From assembly GCF_024585165.1 (NCBI RefSeq), contig NZ_CP029008.1, forward strand, positions 6,219,501 through 6,283,500: 64,000 nt of DNA, in the 5' to 3' direction. The notes under the pieces were generated by a model, which worked only from the letters and a program-made list of their open reading frames with translations, did not search any database and was not told where the DNA came from. The stretch's first letter is position 1. Each line of letters begins with the position of its first letter. The stretch is from Bradyrhizobium sp. WBOS07 (GTDB lineage Bacteria; Pseudomonadota; Alphaproteobacteria; Rhizobiales; Xanthobacteraceae). Made by a program: the position numbers and the translations under genes. Below are positions 49,507-58,651 of this stretch, one piece after another.

Positions 49507-50076
49507 TCACTTGTCGAAAACCTTGCCGCCGGTGAGCAGCGGGTTGAGGATCAGCGCCACCGGCGCCTGCGTGGTGACAGCCTGCTTGATCGAGCGGTCG
49601 GAGATGAATTCGAGCTCGTCGAGCCGGGTGATGGTGTGATGCTCGAGCGCCAATGAATCCAGCACCGGCCGCATGGTGCGGCAGACCAGCGATTGCCCGT
49701 AATTGAACTCGCCGAGCGTGCCGCGTTCGGACACGAACATGATCAGGGGGATCTGGTAGGGCACCGCGAGCGAGGCCAGCACGTTGGCGAGCGTCGCGAA
49801 GCCGGAAGTCTGCATCAGCACCGCGCCGCGCCGGCCGCCCATCCAGGCGCCCGAAACGATCCCGACCGCCTCCTCTTCGCGCGCGGTGGCAAAGGTGGTG
49901 AAGAACGGATCGGCGTGCAGGTTCTTGATCAATGGAGTCAGCACGCGGTCGGGCACGTAAGGGACGAGGCTGATCTCGTTTCGTTTCAGGGTTTGCAGGA
50001 CGATGCCGTGCCAGCTCCCGTCGCTGGCCCCCTGTGCCGCCTGAGGAGGCGAAGTCCGCTGTTCCGCAATCGCCAT
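49507..50076 (-). CDS. Thiamine-diphosphate decarboxylase, N-terminal-type subunit (ComD-like)
   Basis: A 189-aa protein equal to the pyrimidine-binding half of the same enzyme class. ISLVPYVPDRVLTPLIK, TFATAREEEAVGIVSGAWMGG (the Glu that activates the cofactor is in this AREEEA segment) and VLMQTSGFATLANVLAS are the landmarks. The ATG at 50076 has GAGGGA upstream. It precedes the beta subunit and is divergent from a D-2-hydroxyacid dehydrogenase gene with about 260 bases between, suggesting a shared pathway in which a 2-hydroxyacid is oxidised and the 2-oxoacid decarboxylated. Confidence 0.86.
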   Translation of the reverse strand: MAIAEQRTSPPQAAQGASDGSWHGIVLQTLKRNEISLVPYVPDRVLTPLIKNLHADPFFTTFATAREEEAVGIVSGAWMGGRRGAVLMQTSGFATLANVLASLAVPYQIPLIMFVSERGTLGEFNYGQSLVCRTMRPVLDSLALEHHTITRLDELEFISDRSIKQAVTTQAPVALILNPLLTGGKVFDK

Positions 50077-50335
50077 GGCGATCTCCCTCGCGCCGCGCCT
50101 GCTTCTTGGTCTTTGCCATCGCCTTTGCGTTGGCCGTCGCGGCAGTCTGCCGAACTTGACGGAGCGGGCGGGATTGTCAACATGTCCGGGCCGGCACCGT
50201 GATCTGCGCCAGACCGCCTGCCGTGGCCGGCACCGCCGTGTCATAAGCGGCGACGATTGGAAAATGGGAGGGAGGCAGGGACGGGCGCATCGCGCTGACC
50301 TTGCGCAGCCCTTCAAGAGAGCCGGAAGGGTCCTG

Positions 50336-51385
50336 ATGTCCGTCAACAACAAGCGCGTCTTCTACGTCAAATACCTGGCCAATCCGATCTATGTCGATAT
50401 CCTGGAGGCACGGTCCGACGTCCGGCTCGACCGCATCGAGAACGAGAGTCCCGAAGACTTCTACGCGCCGATCCTGAGCGCGGCGCATGTCTACCAGATC
50501 GGCGCCGCCCGCGACGAGCTCGCCCCGCATTTCCATGTCGATGCCGCCTTCCTGAAGCGCACCCCGAACCTGCTGCTCGTCTCCAGCAACGGCGCGGGCT
50601 TCGATCCGGTCGATGTCGAGGCCTGTACCGATGCGGGGGTGCTGGTCGTCAATCAGTCCGGCGGCAATGCCCATTCGGTCGCCGAGCACGCGCTGGCGAT
50701 GATGCTGACGCTGTCCAAACGCATCATCCAGTCGGACCGCCGCCTGCGCCGCGAACGCGACGTCAACCGCAACGAGCTCGTCGGCAACGAGGTCGAGCAC
50801 AAGACCGTCGGCATCATCGGCCTCGGCAATGTCGGCCGCCGCATCGCCGCGCTGTGCAAGGGCCTGCTCGGTATGAAGGTGCTGGCCTACGACCCCTATC
50901 TCTCGGCCGAGGTGATGGCCGAGCGGGGTGGGGAAAAAGTCGGGCTCGACGAGCTACTGCGCCGCGCCGATTTCGTCTCGATTTCCTGTCCGCTCGACAA
51001 GGGCAGCCGCAACATGATCAGCACGCGCGAATTTGCGCTGATGCAGCCGCATGCCTACTTCATCACCACGGCGCGCGGCTTCATCCACGACGAGGATGCG
51101 CTGCTCCAGGCGCTGCGCGACAAGCGCATCGCCGGTGCCGGTCTCGACGTCTGGTCCAAGGAGCCCCCGCCGCCGGAGCATCCGCTGCTCCAGTTCGACA
51201 ACGTGCTGGCAAGCCCCCATACCGCGGGGGTGACGGTCGAGGCGCGCCGGAACATGGGCCGGATCGCGGCCGAGCAGGTGCTGGACACGCTCGACGGCAA
51301 GCGCCCGCCGCGCATCATCAATCCCGAGGTCTGGCCGCGCTATGCGGAGCGCTTCAAGCGGGCTTTCGGCGTGACGCCGGGATAG
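50336..51385 (+). CDS. D-isomer-specific 2-hydroxyacid dehydrogenase
   Basis: A 349-aa NAD(P)-dependent oxidoreductase. The Rossmann motif is VGIIGLGNVGRRIAAL; the substrate loop SSNGAGFDPVDVEAC and NQSGGNAHSVAEHALAMML come before it. The catalytic Arg/Glu/His set is split over ITTARGFIHDEDAL, GAGLDVWSKEPPP and LASPHTAGVT. The substrate is unknown: 3-phosphoglycerate, glyoxylate/hydroxypyruvate and sulfolactate-type acids are all used by relatives. ATG 50336 follows GGAAGGG. It is divergent from the split thiamine-diphosphate enzyme. Confidence 0.9.
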   Translation: MSVNNKRVFYVKYLANPIYVDILEARSDVRLDRIENESPEDFYAPILSAAHVYQIGAARDELAPHFHVDAAFLKRTPNLLLVSSNGAGFDPVDVEACTDAGVLVVNQSGGNAHSVAEHALAMMLTLSKRIIQSDRRLRRERDVNRNELVGNEVEHKTVGIIGLGNVGRRIAALCKGLLGMKVLAYDPYLSAEVMAERGGEKVGLDELLRRADFVSISCPLDKGSRNMISTREFALMQPHAYFITTARGFIHDEDALLQALRDKRIAGAGLDVWSKEPPPPEHPLLQFDNVLASPHTAGVTVEARRNMGRIAAEQVLDTLDGKRPPRIINPEVWPRYAERFKRAFGVTPG

Positions 51386-51520
51386 GGGCAGCCAGATTGC
51401 CGTTCCGGGAAGAAGGCGCGGCGGGGAATCGCCGCCCGACCTTGATCCGGGTCAAAATCTCCTTTTCCGCCCCGGCCTAAATGGGACTAGAGTGTGCTGT
51501 CGGGGCAGCAGGGAGGTCCC

Positions 51521-51733
51521 ATGTCAACCTACGTCGTGAAGTTCATGAAGAACGTGCTCGGTGAGTACGGCCGGCAGAGCGAGGTTTGCCAGGGCACGCT
51601 CGAGATCGACGCCGCCGACGAGAACGAGGCCAGGGAGCAGGCGAAAGCAAAATTCTGCAAGGATCAGGCACTGCATCATTGGTCGCTGCATGCCGACCGC
51701 ATCCATGTGAAGCCGGCCGACTTTCCGTCGTAA
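51521..51733 (+). CDS. Small conserved hypothetical protein, 70 residues
   Basis: A 70-aa soluble protein with GGGAGG just before the ATG. It begins STYVVKFMKNVLGEYGRQ and has a strand-helix pattern (GTLEIDAADENEAREQAKAK, then FCKDQALHHW). The pattern of TLEIDAADENEA suggests a small alpha-beta domain. No motif identifies a function. It is single and converges on the acetyltransferase gene. Confidence 0.75.
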   Translation: MSTYVVKFMKNVLGEYGRQSEVCQGTLEIDAADENEAREQAKAKFCKDQALHHWSLHADRIHVKPADFPS

Positions 51734-51753
51734 GGCCTGTTGTTTGAGCTGAT

Positions 51754-51786
51754 CTCCGCGCAAACGCGTTCCGCGTTTGCCGCGAG
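51754..51786. repeat. Hairpin between convergent genes
   Basis: GCAAACGCG (51760-51768) and CGCGTTTGC (51772-51780) with a three-base loop, extended by weaker CTCCGC / CGCGAG pairing. It may serve as a terminator for the 70-residue gene but has no T-run. Confidence 0.5.
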
Positions 51787-51828
51787 GAGCCGCTACACTT
51801 TGTGCTAACGCGGTCCTCCGGGTCCGGA

Positions 51829-52410
51829 TCACACTCTATCGGCCCGGCGCGTGACCGGCGGTGGCGTCGTCGTCCCGGCGCCGAGCGAGCGTTGCACCAT
51901 GACGGTGTCGGACCAGCGGCCGTGGCGATAGGCGACGCCGCTGAGCAAGCCGGCGCGCGCGAAGCCAAACTTCTCGTGCAATGCCAGCGAGGGCTCGTTG
52001 TCGGCATCGATGTAGCCGATCATCTGGCGGAAGCCGGCCGCCGCGCAGGCATCAATCAATTCCTGGAGCAACAGCCGTCCGACACCGCGGCCGAGCTGCG
52101 CGTGGTGGACGTAGATCGAATGCTTGGCCGTGTAGCGATAGGCCGGCCGTTTGCGAAACAGCACGGCGTAGGCATAGCCGACCACTTCGCCGCGAAAGGT
52201 CGCGACCAGATGGGGAAGGCGGGTCTGCTTCAGGTTCTTGCGCCGGTCGCGCAAATCGTCCGGTTCCGGTGCGCCGGTTCCCTCGACATCGCGCGGCACG
52301 CCACTGCGGACATGATGGCGGTAGATCGCCAGCATCGCCTCGACGTCGCTCTCGCGTGACGGGCGGACCAGGACGGGTTCGTCACTCGCGCGCATGGCTG
52401 TTTCGATCAT
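51829..52410 (-). CDS. GNAT acetyltransferase, phosphinothricin-acetyltransferase-like
   Basis: A 193-aa cytosolic N-acetyltransferase. VLVRPSRESDVEAMLAIYRHHV at the start (core RPSRESDVEAMLAIY), EVVGYAYAVLFRKRPAYRYT, the acetyl-CoA loop QLGRGVGRLLLQELI and YIDADNEPSLALHEKFGF are typical of the Pat/Bar subgroup, which acetylates phosphinothricin, methionine sulfone or similar amines. The ATG at 52410 lies seven bases after the stop of the decarboxylase gene upstream, so the two are probably co-transcribed. Confidence 0.9.
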   Translation of the reverse strand: MIETAMRASDEPVLVRPSRESDVEAMLAIYRHHVRSGVPRDVEGTGAPEPDDLRDRRKNLKQTRLPHLVATFRGEVVGYAYAVLFRKRPAYRYTAKHSIYVHHAQLGRGVGRLLLQELIDACAAAGFRQMIGYIDADNEPSLALHEKFGFARAGLLSGVAYRHGRWSDTVMVQRSLGAGTTTPPPVTRRADRV

Positions 52411-52416
52411 GGGCAC

Positions 52417-54774
52417 CTACTCGGCGACGACGTAAGTGTAGAGCCCGATCCGCCCCTGAGCATCGATCTCCTTGTAGACGCCCTGGATCTCGACGTCGAA
52501 GCCCGGGAACGTGTTGAAGCACGTCTCGAACATCTTGAGATAATCCACCATGGGCTTGGCGCGTTCGGTCAGTCGTTCGCCGGGCACGATGGTGGCGATG
52601 CCGGGCGGGTAGACCACGAAGGGGGTGGTGGCGATGCGGCCCGCGATTGCCTCGATCGGGAGGTAGTCGACGTCGTTCTTGAACAGATAGCGCGCAGCAT
52701 CGCGGGGCGACATTGCGATCTCAGGCATGTGCTCAGGCATGAACTGCCGCGCCTGGAGCGCGCTGACATCGGCGGCGCGGAAGAAGCCGTGCATCTGCCC
52801 GCAGAGGTCGCGCAGCCGCTCGCCGGCATAGCGCGCCTGCCGACGTTGATAGAACTCCGGGATGACGTCCGCCAGCAGCGCATTGTCGTCGTGCAGTTTC
52901 TTGAAGGCAACGAGGCCGGAGATCAGCGTGCCGGCCTTGCTGGCCTCGACGCCGGGCGTGAGCAGGAAGAGCAGGGAGTTGAGGTCATTCTTCTCCGGCA
53001 CGATGCGGTTTTCGCGCAAGTATTGCGCGACCACGGGGGCGGGAATGCCGTGCTCGGCATAGGCGCCGGTGGCGCGGTCGAAGCCGGGCGTGAGCAGCGT
53101 CAGCTTGTTCGGGTCGGTCATGGCAAAGCCTTCGGTGACGCCGGGGAAGCCATGCCAATTGCTGTCGAGCGAGAGCTGCCACAGCGCAGGATTGGTAGCG
53201 AGTTCATCGGTGGAGAGCGTCTCCCAGGCGACGTTGTGCGTGGCGCCGGGACGGCTGACATCGGGAATGGCGACACGGTCGGGCACGAAGGGCTCGAAGA
53301 ACCAGCGGCGGTCCGGATTTTGCTCTTTCTCCTCGAACTCCCTGCGCATCGCGCGGATCTTCTTGCGCAGCTCGATGCCTAGCCGGATCGTGTCGTCCCA
53401 CAGCACTTCACCGGAGCGGCCCTTCATCATCTGCGCGCCCACATCCAGCGATGCGAACAGTGGGTAGAAGGGAGATGTCGAGGCGTGCTGCATGAAGCTT
53501 TCGTTGAAGCGGCGGTGCTCGACGCGCCGCTTCTGGCCGTGAATGTGGCGGTCCTTGATGTGGATCTGCGAAGCCTGCGAGAAACTGGCAAGCTGCTTGT
53601 GTGTCGACTGCGTCGCGATGATGCCTGGCGCTTCCGGGGGAAGGTTCGAAAGGCCCATGGCGAAGCGGCCGGCATAGAGCGGGTGAAATTTCATGAAGCC
53701 GGCCCAGGCCTCGTCGAACAGGATGTAGTCGCAGAGATGGCCGATGCGCTTCAAGATCATTTCTGCGCTGTGGATCGAGCCGTCATAGGTGCACTGCTCG
53801 ACGACGGCGACGCGAAATGGCCGCTCCCTGCGCCAGGCGTCACGATCCCGGACCAGCGGATGGTTGCGGATCGCCTCGCGCAAGGTCTTCTCGTCGAGCG
53901 CGTCCCAGCGCATCGGACCGATCAGGCCCCAGGCGTTGCGGACGGTCGGGACATAGACCGGGATGCCGCCATTGATCATCAGCGCGCCGTGATGGGCGGC
54001 CTTGTGGTTGTTGCGGTCGAACAGCACGAGGTCGCCGTCGGTGACGAGGGCGCCGAGCGCGATCTTGTTCGAGGTCGAGGTGCCGTTGAGAACGAAATAG
54101 GTCTTTTCCGCGCCGAAGATGGCGGCTGCCTCCTTCTGGGCCTTCAGCGCCGGCCCCTCATGGGTGAGGAGGTCGCCGAGATCGAGCACGGAATTGTCGA
54201 GGTCGTCTCGGAACACGGATTCGCCGAGATGCTCGACGAAAACGCGGCCGATCGGGCTGCGATTATAGAACACGCCGCCATTGTGGCCCGGGCAGGTCCA
54301 GAGCTGGTTGCCTTCCTCGGCATAGTCGACGAGGGCGCCGAAGAACGGCGTCTTCAGCGTCTCGGCGTATTGCTTGAGCCGGCTGATCAGGTTCTTGGCG
54401 ATGAAGGGCGGGGTTTCCTCGGACAGAAAAACGTAACCGTCGATGAAGTCGAGCACCTCGACCGGCAGATCTTCGAAGCGCTTGCGCCGGATCAGGAGGA
54501 TGATCGGAAAGTCGAGGCCACGGCGCCGCATCAGATTGATCAGGGCCGAGGTCTTGCCTTCGAGACCCTTCTTGCCCCAGTCCACCACCATGCAGCCGAT
54601 CGCGGCATCGGTTTGCACCGCGATCTCGGCGTCTTCCAGCTTGCGAGCCCGCACCACCTCGAATCCCGAGCGCTGGATTTCCTCGATGATCTGGTTGAAG
54701 CGAATGCCCTCGAGGTCGTCGGTGTCGAAGGCCGGTGCGGCGAAAAGGAAGTTGAAGCGCTTGAAATAGTCCAT
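52417..54774 (-). CDS. Orn/Lys/Arg decarboxylase (fold type I, wing-domain type)
   Basis: A 785-aa pyridoxal-phosphate enzyme making a polyamine or diamine from ornithine, lysine or arginine. The N-terminal response-regulator-like wing domain covers about 1-135. YFVLNGTSTSNKIALGA binds the phosphate, FDEAWAGFMKFHPLYAGRFAMG holds the cofactor Asp (core FDEAWAGFMKFHPLY), and the Schiff-base Lys is near 390 in STHKQLASFSQAS. The C-terminal PIEAIAGRIATTPFVVYPPG is the family signature. Which amino acid is used cannot be read by eye. The start at 54774 is the first codon of the wing domain. An Lrp-family gene lies 82 bases upstream on the same strand. Confidence 0.93.
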   Translation of the reverse strand: MDYFKRFNFLFAAPAFDTDDLEGIRFNQIIEEIQRSGFEVVRARKLEDAEIAVQTDAAIGCMVVDWGKKGLEGKTSALINLMRRRGLDFPIILLIRRKRFEDLPVEVLDFIDGYVFLSEETPPFIAKNLISRLKQYAETLKTPFFGALVDYAEEGNQLWTCPGHNGGVFYNRSPIGRVFVEHLGESVFRDDLDNSVLDLGDLLTHEGPALKAQKEAAAIFGAEKTYFVLNGTSTSNKIALGALVTDGDLVLFDRNNHKAAHHGALMINGGIPVYVPTVRNAWGLIGPMRWDALDEKTLREAIRNHPLVRDRDAWRRERPFRVAVVEQCTYDGSIHSAEMILKRIGHLCDYILFDEAWAGFMKFHPLYAGRFAMGLSNLPPEAPGIIATQSTHKQLASFSQASQIHIKDRHIHGQKRRVEHRRFNESFMQHASTSPFYPLFASLDVGAQMMKGRSGEVLWDDTIRLGIELRKKIRAMRREFEEKEQNPDRRWFFEPFVPDRVAIPDVSRPGATHNVAWETLSTDELATNPALWQLSLDSNWHGFPGVTEGFAMTDPNKLTLLTPGFDRATGAYAEHGIPAPVVAQYLRENRIVPEKNDLNSLLFLLTPGVEASKAGTLISGLVAFKKLHDDNALLADVIPEFYQRRQARYAGERLRDLCGQMHGFFRAADVSALQARQFMPEHMPEIAMSPRDAARYLFKNDVDYLPIEAIAGRIATTPFVVYPPGIATIVPGERLTERAKPMVDYLKMFETCFNTFPGFDVEIQGVYKEIDAQGRIGLYTYVVAE

Positions 54775-54856
54775 GGTCTGTCCCGAATGTGCCAGGAGAC
54801 AGCTCTCTGCACATTCGATGACAGCTGGATGACAGACGGCGGCAGACGGAGAAGCG

Positions 54857-55363
54857 CTAGCGTTTCGCCTCGCCGAACACCACCGTCGGCACCGCGCGGT
54901 TGACGATCTCGCGCAGCGCGAAGCTCGATTGCACGCGCGCAACGCGCGGCAGCCGGGACAGCTCGGTCCGGTGAATGCGCTCGAAATCCTGGATGTCGCG
55001 GGCCAGCACGATGAGGATGTAATCGTCGGTGCCCGACATCAGGAAGCAGCGCACGACGGAGGGGCATTTCACCACCTCCGCCTCGAATGCCTTCAGCGCA
55101 TCGTCGCTCTGGCTCTCCAGCGCGATGCGAACCAGCACAGTCGTGGTGAGGCCGAACTGGCCGAGGTCGAGCGTGGCCTGGTAGGCCTGGATGTAGCCGT
55201 CGTCCTCGAGCGTCTTCTGTCGCCGTGCCAGCGCCGTGCTCGACAGGCCGATCTTGCTGGCAAGCTCGGCATGGCTGGCGCGCGCATTGGTCGTGAGTTC
55301 CGCGAGGATCGCGAGGTCTTTCCGGTCGAGGGCCAAGGTTTCGTTTCCAGCGTGAAAGAGCAT
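54857..55363 (-). CDS. Lrp/AsnC-family regulator
   Basis: A 168-aa regulator: N-terminal HTH (LDRKDLAILAELTTNARASHAELASKIGLSSTALARRQ, core SHAELASKIGLSSTALARR) and a C-terminal RAM domain (VVRCFLMSGTDDYILIVLARD) that binds an amino acid. The start is uncertain. I use ATG 55363; a GTG at 55414 would add 17 residues and neither has a good ribosome site. It is divergent from alanine dehydrogenase and upstream of the decarboxylase, so it may respond to alanine, or to lysine or ornithine, and control one or both. Confidence 0.88.
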   Translation of the reverse strand: MLFHAGNETLALDRKDLAILAELTTNARASHAELASKIGLSSTALARRQKTLEDDGYIQAYQATLDLGQFGLTTTVLVRIALESQSDDALKAFEAEVVKCPSVVRCFLMSGTDDYILIVLARDIQDFERIHRTELSRLPRVARVQSSFALREIVNRAVPTVVFGEAKR

Positions 55364-55479
55364 TTCGGCGCCGGAAACCGGCGCGGACGTGTCGAAACTA
55401 GCGGATATTTGCACGAAACCAAACCGGCCCCATCACTACGATGAAGACCGGAATCGATCCGTTGGCGAAGGAGCTCAAG

Positions 55480-56595
55480 ATGCGCGTCGGTGTTCCCAAG
55501 GAGATCAAGCTGCAGGAATATCGCGTCGGGCTCACTCCGGGCGCGGTCCGTGAGTATGTCGCGGCCGGTCATCAGGTCGCGGTCGAGACCGGGGCCGGCG
55601 CCGGCATCGGCGCATCCGACGAGGTGTATCGGCGGGCAGGGGCCGATATCGCCGACAGCGCCCGCGACGTCTTTGCCAAGTCCGAGATGATCGTGAAGGT
55701 GAAGGAGCCGCAGAAAAGCGAGTGGGCCCAGCTCCGGGAAGGCCAGATTCTGTTTACTTATCTTCATCTTGCGCCGGATCCGGAGCAGGCCAAGGGCCTG
55801 CTTGCCTCCGGCTGTACCGCGATCGCCTATGAAACCGTCACGGACGCGAGCGGTCACCTCCCGCTGCTTGCGCCGATGAGCGAAGTCGCCGGCCGCCTCG
55901 CCATCGAGGCCGCCGGCGCCGCGCTCAAGCGATCGGCCGGCGGCCGCGGCCTGTTGCTGGGCGGCGTGCCCGGCGTGCAGCCGGCGCGCGTCGTCGTGCT
56001 CGGTGGCGGTGTGGTTGGCACGCAGGCGGCGCGCATGGCCGCGGGTCTCGGCGCCGAAGTCACCGTGATCGACCGCTCGATCCCGCGCTTGCGCGAACTC
56101 GACGATCTCTTTGCCGGACGCGTGCGCACCCGCTTCTCGACCATCGAGTCGGTCGAGGAGGAGGTGTTCGCCGCCGACGTCGTGATCGGCGCGGTGCTGG
56201 TGCCGGGCGCCAGCGCGCCGAAGCTGGTCACACGCGCGATGCTGACATCGATGCGGCCCGGCGCCGTGCTGGTCGATGTCGCGATCGACCAGGGCGGCTG
56301 CTTCGAGACGTCGCATCCGACCACCCATAGCGATCCGACCTATGAGGTGGACGGCGTCGTGCACTATTGCGTCGCCAACATGCCGGGCGCGGTGCCGGTG
56401 ACGTCGAGCCAGGCCCTGAATAACGCGACGTTGCCGTTCGGCCTGATGCTGGCCAGTAAGGGGTCTGCCGCGGTGCTGGAGAACCCGCATCTGCGCAACG
56501 GCCTGAACGTGGATCGCGGGCGGATCACCAACAAGGCGGTGGCGGAAAGCCTCGGCCTGGATTTCGCTCCGGTCGGGAGTGGACTGGCGGCGTAG
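55480..56595 (+). CDS. ald: Alanine dehydrogenase
   Basis: A 371-aa NAD-dependent enzyme converting L-alanine to pyruvate and ammonia and back. [20 protein letters not shown] is the family N-terminus with the substrate-binding Arg, [11 protein letters not shown] holds the catalytic Lys, [14 protein letters not shown] the His, and [22 protein letters not shown] the nucleotide fold. The ATG at 55480 has AAGGAG at ideal spacing and gives the usual length; an in-frame ATG at 55441 would add 13 residues. The divergent Lrp-type gene is its likely regulator, an arrangement common in alphaproteobacteria. Confidence 0.95.
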   Translation: MRVGVPKEIKLQEYRVGLTPGAVREYVAAGHQVAVETGAGAGIGASDEVYRRAGADIADSARDVFAKSEMIVKVKEPQKSEWAQLREGQILFTYLHLAPDPEQAKGLLASGCTAIAYETVTDASGHLPLLAPMSEVAGRLAIEAAGAALKRSAGGRGLLLGGVPGVQPARVVVLGGGVVGTQAARMAAGLGAEVTVIDRSIPRLRELDDLFAGRVRTRFSTIESVEEEVFAADVVIGAVLVPGASAPKLVTRAMLTSMRPGAVLVDVAIDQGGCFETSHPTTHSDPTYEVDGVVHYCVANMPGAVPVTSSQALNNATLPFGLMLASKGSAAVLENPHLRNGLNVDRGRITNKAVAESLGLDFAPVGSGLAA

Positions 56596-56609
56596 CTGCG
56601 CGCAATCTC

Positions 56610-56689
56610 CGTCGTTGCGGGCGTAGCGAAGCAATCCAGAATCCCTCTGCGGAAAGACGCTGGATTGCTTCGCTGCGCTCGCAATGACG
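56610..56689. repeat. Palindromic intergenic repeat, type E
   Basis: CGTCGTTGCGGGCGTAGCG, GAAGCAATCCAG on the left; CTGGATTGCTTC, GCTGCGCTCGCAATGACG on the right. The arms of about 30 bases pair around a 20-base loop. It lies between the convergent alanine dehydrogenase and Baeyer-Villiger monooxygenase genes. Confidence 0.82.
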
Positions 56690-56743
56690 CTGTGGGACGA
56701 GCGCAACTCGAGCGTCGATCAGAGTCGGCACCGCGAGATTGAG

Positions 56744-58651
56744 TTACCCCTTCGTCACGTTGTACTGCCGCAGATCCGGGTCATGCGTCATGCGCCAATA
56801 ATCGACGAACCGCCACGGCATCGCCGAGAACACGCGGCCGCTCGCATTGCGGTAGTAGGTGCTCATGCCCGGATGCGTCCAGATCATCGCCTCGTGCTCG
56901 GCATCGACCTTGCGGACGTAATCGTCGAGCACGTCCTGATGGACGTCGATCGCAGCGACGTCTTGCTCGACCATGTCGACCAGGCATGCCGAGATGTAGC
57001 GGCTCTGGCACTCCGACTGGAAGATGACGCTGCCGCCATGGGCGGGGCCGGAGTTCGGGCCAAGCATGCAGAAGAAGTTCGGAAAGCCGGGCACGGTGAG
57101 GCCGAGGAAAGCGGTCGGATTGTCGTTGGCCCAGGCCTGCCGCAAATCCTTGCCGTCGCGGCCGCTGATGTTGAGACGGGCCGCCATTTCCGTCACCTTG
57201 AAGCCGGTCGCCACCACGATGATGTCGGCGGGCCGGTGCTTGCCGTCTGCGGTGACGATGCCCGTTTCGTCGAAACGGTCGATCGCATCGGTGACCAGTT
57301 CGACGTTGTCCCGCCGCAAGGTCTTGAACCAATTGTTGTCGAGCAGGATGCGCTTGCCGTAGGGCGGATAGGTCGGCACGCATTTCTCGATCAGGTCGGG
57401 CCGGCCCTGTAGCTCCGACAGGATGAAGTCCGTCAGCTCCTGGCGGTGCCGGTCGTTGCCTTTGTTGACGGCGCGCTCGGGATGCGGCCAGCCCGGATCC
57501 TTGCGCAGGAAAGGCAACAGGCCGTCGCCGTAGCGCCAGAACATGTTGAAGCGGTACCACTGCACATAGAACGGCAGATGCGCCAGCAGCCAGCGCGCGC
57601 CCTGGCTGATCGGATCGGCATAGCCCTTCACCGGCCGCGCCCATTGCGCGCTGCGCTGGTAGACCGTGACCGAGGCGACGCGGCCTGCGATCGACGGCAC
57701 CAGCTGCATCGACGTCGCCCCGGTGCCGATCACGGCGACATGCTTGCCGTCAAGCTTGATCTCGTCTGACCACAGCGCCGAATGCAGAATCGTCCCCTTG
57801 AAGTCCTCTTCGCCTTTGAAGCGGGCGCGGGAGGGGTCATTGAGCTGGCCGATCGCGCTGACCAGCGCGGTGGATTCGAACGTCTCTTCGCCGTCCTTGG
57901 TTCTCAGCGTCGAGATCCAGCGCCGCTTGCCTTCGTCCCAGCGCGACGAGGTCAGCTCGGTGTTGACGCGCAGATGCTTGCGGATACCGTATTCGTCCGC
58001 GACCTTCTGGAGGTAGCCAAGCAATTCCTCGCGCTGGCAGAAGTAGCGGGTCCATGCATTGCCGGAGCCGAACGAGTAGGAATAGGAATGGTTCGGCGTG
58101 TCGACGCCGCAGCCGGGGTAGCGGTTGATCCACCAGGTGCCGCCAAGCTCGGCGTTCTTCTCGACGATGGTGTAGGGGATGCCGAGACGGCCGAGTGCGA
58201 CGCCGAGCGCAATGGCGCAGACGCCGGCGCCGACAATCAGCACATGCTGCCCGGCGAGCTTGTCGCTCGAGGGCTGCTTGCTCCAGCGCGCCTCGCGTGA
58301 GACAAATCCCATCTCCTCGCGCATCAGGGGCGCGTATTCCGGCGCGACGTTCTCGCCGAGACAGGCGCGCATCATCTTCAGCAGCAGCTCCTCGCCGGGA
58401 TCGGCGATGACGGGCTTTGGCGTGCCATTGGCGAACAGCTCGACCACCGCGGCGCGGATCTCGTCCTGGATCTCCGGCGGCACGCCGGCCTCGGGATCGG
58501 GGATGAGGCGGATATCGCGCTTGGGCAGATACGGCGGTGCGAGCCATTTCTCGTCGCCGGTCATGTGCACCAGCACCATCAGCAGGCAGCGGATGTCGCC
58601 TTCTGCGATGGTCGAAACAAGGTCGAGCCTGTGCGGAGAGTCGATGTTCAT
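56744..58651 (-). CDS. Flavin-dependent Baeyer-Villiger-type monooxygenase
   Basis: A 635-aa FAD and NADPH enzyme inserting oxygen next to a ketone. VLIVGAGVCAIALGVALGRLG is the FAD fold, GGTWWINRYPGCGVDTPN the type I signature, and FKGTILHSALW matches the Baeyer-Villiger fingerprint FxGxxxHxxxW exactly. It is directly followed by the NADPH fold VAVIGTGATSMQLVPSIA. An extra N-terminal domain of about 130 residues puts it with the longer acetophenone- or steroid-monooxygenase-like members. It overlaps the TetR stop by four bases (ATGA) and is the last gene of a coupled operon. The substrate ketone is unknown. Confidence 0.94.
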   Translation of the reverse strand: MNIDSPHRLDLVSTIAEGDIRCLLMVLVHMTGDEKWLAPPYLPKRDIRLIPDPEAGVPPEIQDEIRAAVVELFANGTPKPVIADPGEELLLKMMRACLGENVAPEYAPLMREEMGFVSREARWSKQPSSDKLAGQHVLIVGAGVCAIALGVALGRLGIPYTIVEKNAELGGTWWINRYPGCGVDTPNHSYSYSFGSGNAWTRYFCQREELLGYLQKVADEYGIRKHLRVNTELTSSRWDEGKRRWISTLRTKDGEETFESTALVSAIGQLNDPSRARFKGEEDFKGTILHSALWSDEIKLDGKHVAVIGTGATSMQLVPSIAGRVASVTVYQRSAQWARPVKGYADPISQGARWLLAHLPFYVQWYRFNMFWRYGDGLLPFLRKDPGWPHPERAVNKGNDRHRQELTDFILSELQGRPDLIEKCVPTYPPYGKRILLDNNWFKTLRRDNVELVTDAIDRFDETGIVTADGKHRPADIIVVATGFKVTEMAARLNISGRDGKDLRQAWANDNPTAFLGLTVPGFPNFFCMLGPNSGPAHGGSVIFQSECQSRYISACLVDMVEQDVAAIDVHQDVLDDYVRKVDAEHEAMIWTHPGMSTYYRNASGRVFSAMPWRFVDYWRMTHDPDLRQYNVTKG

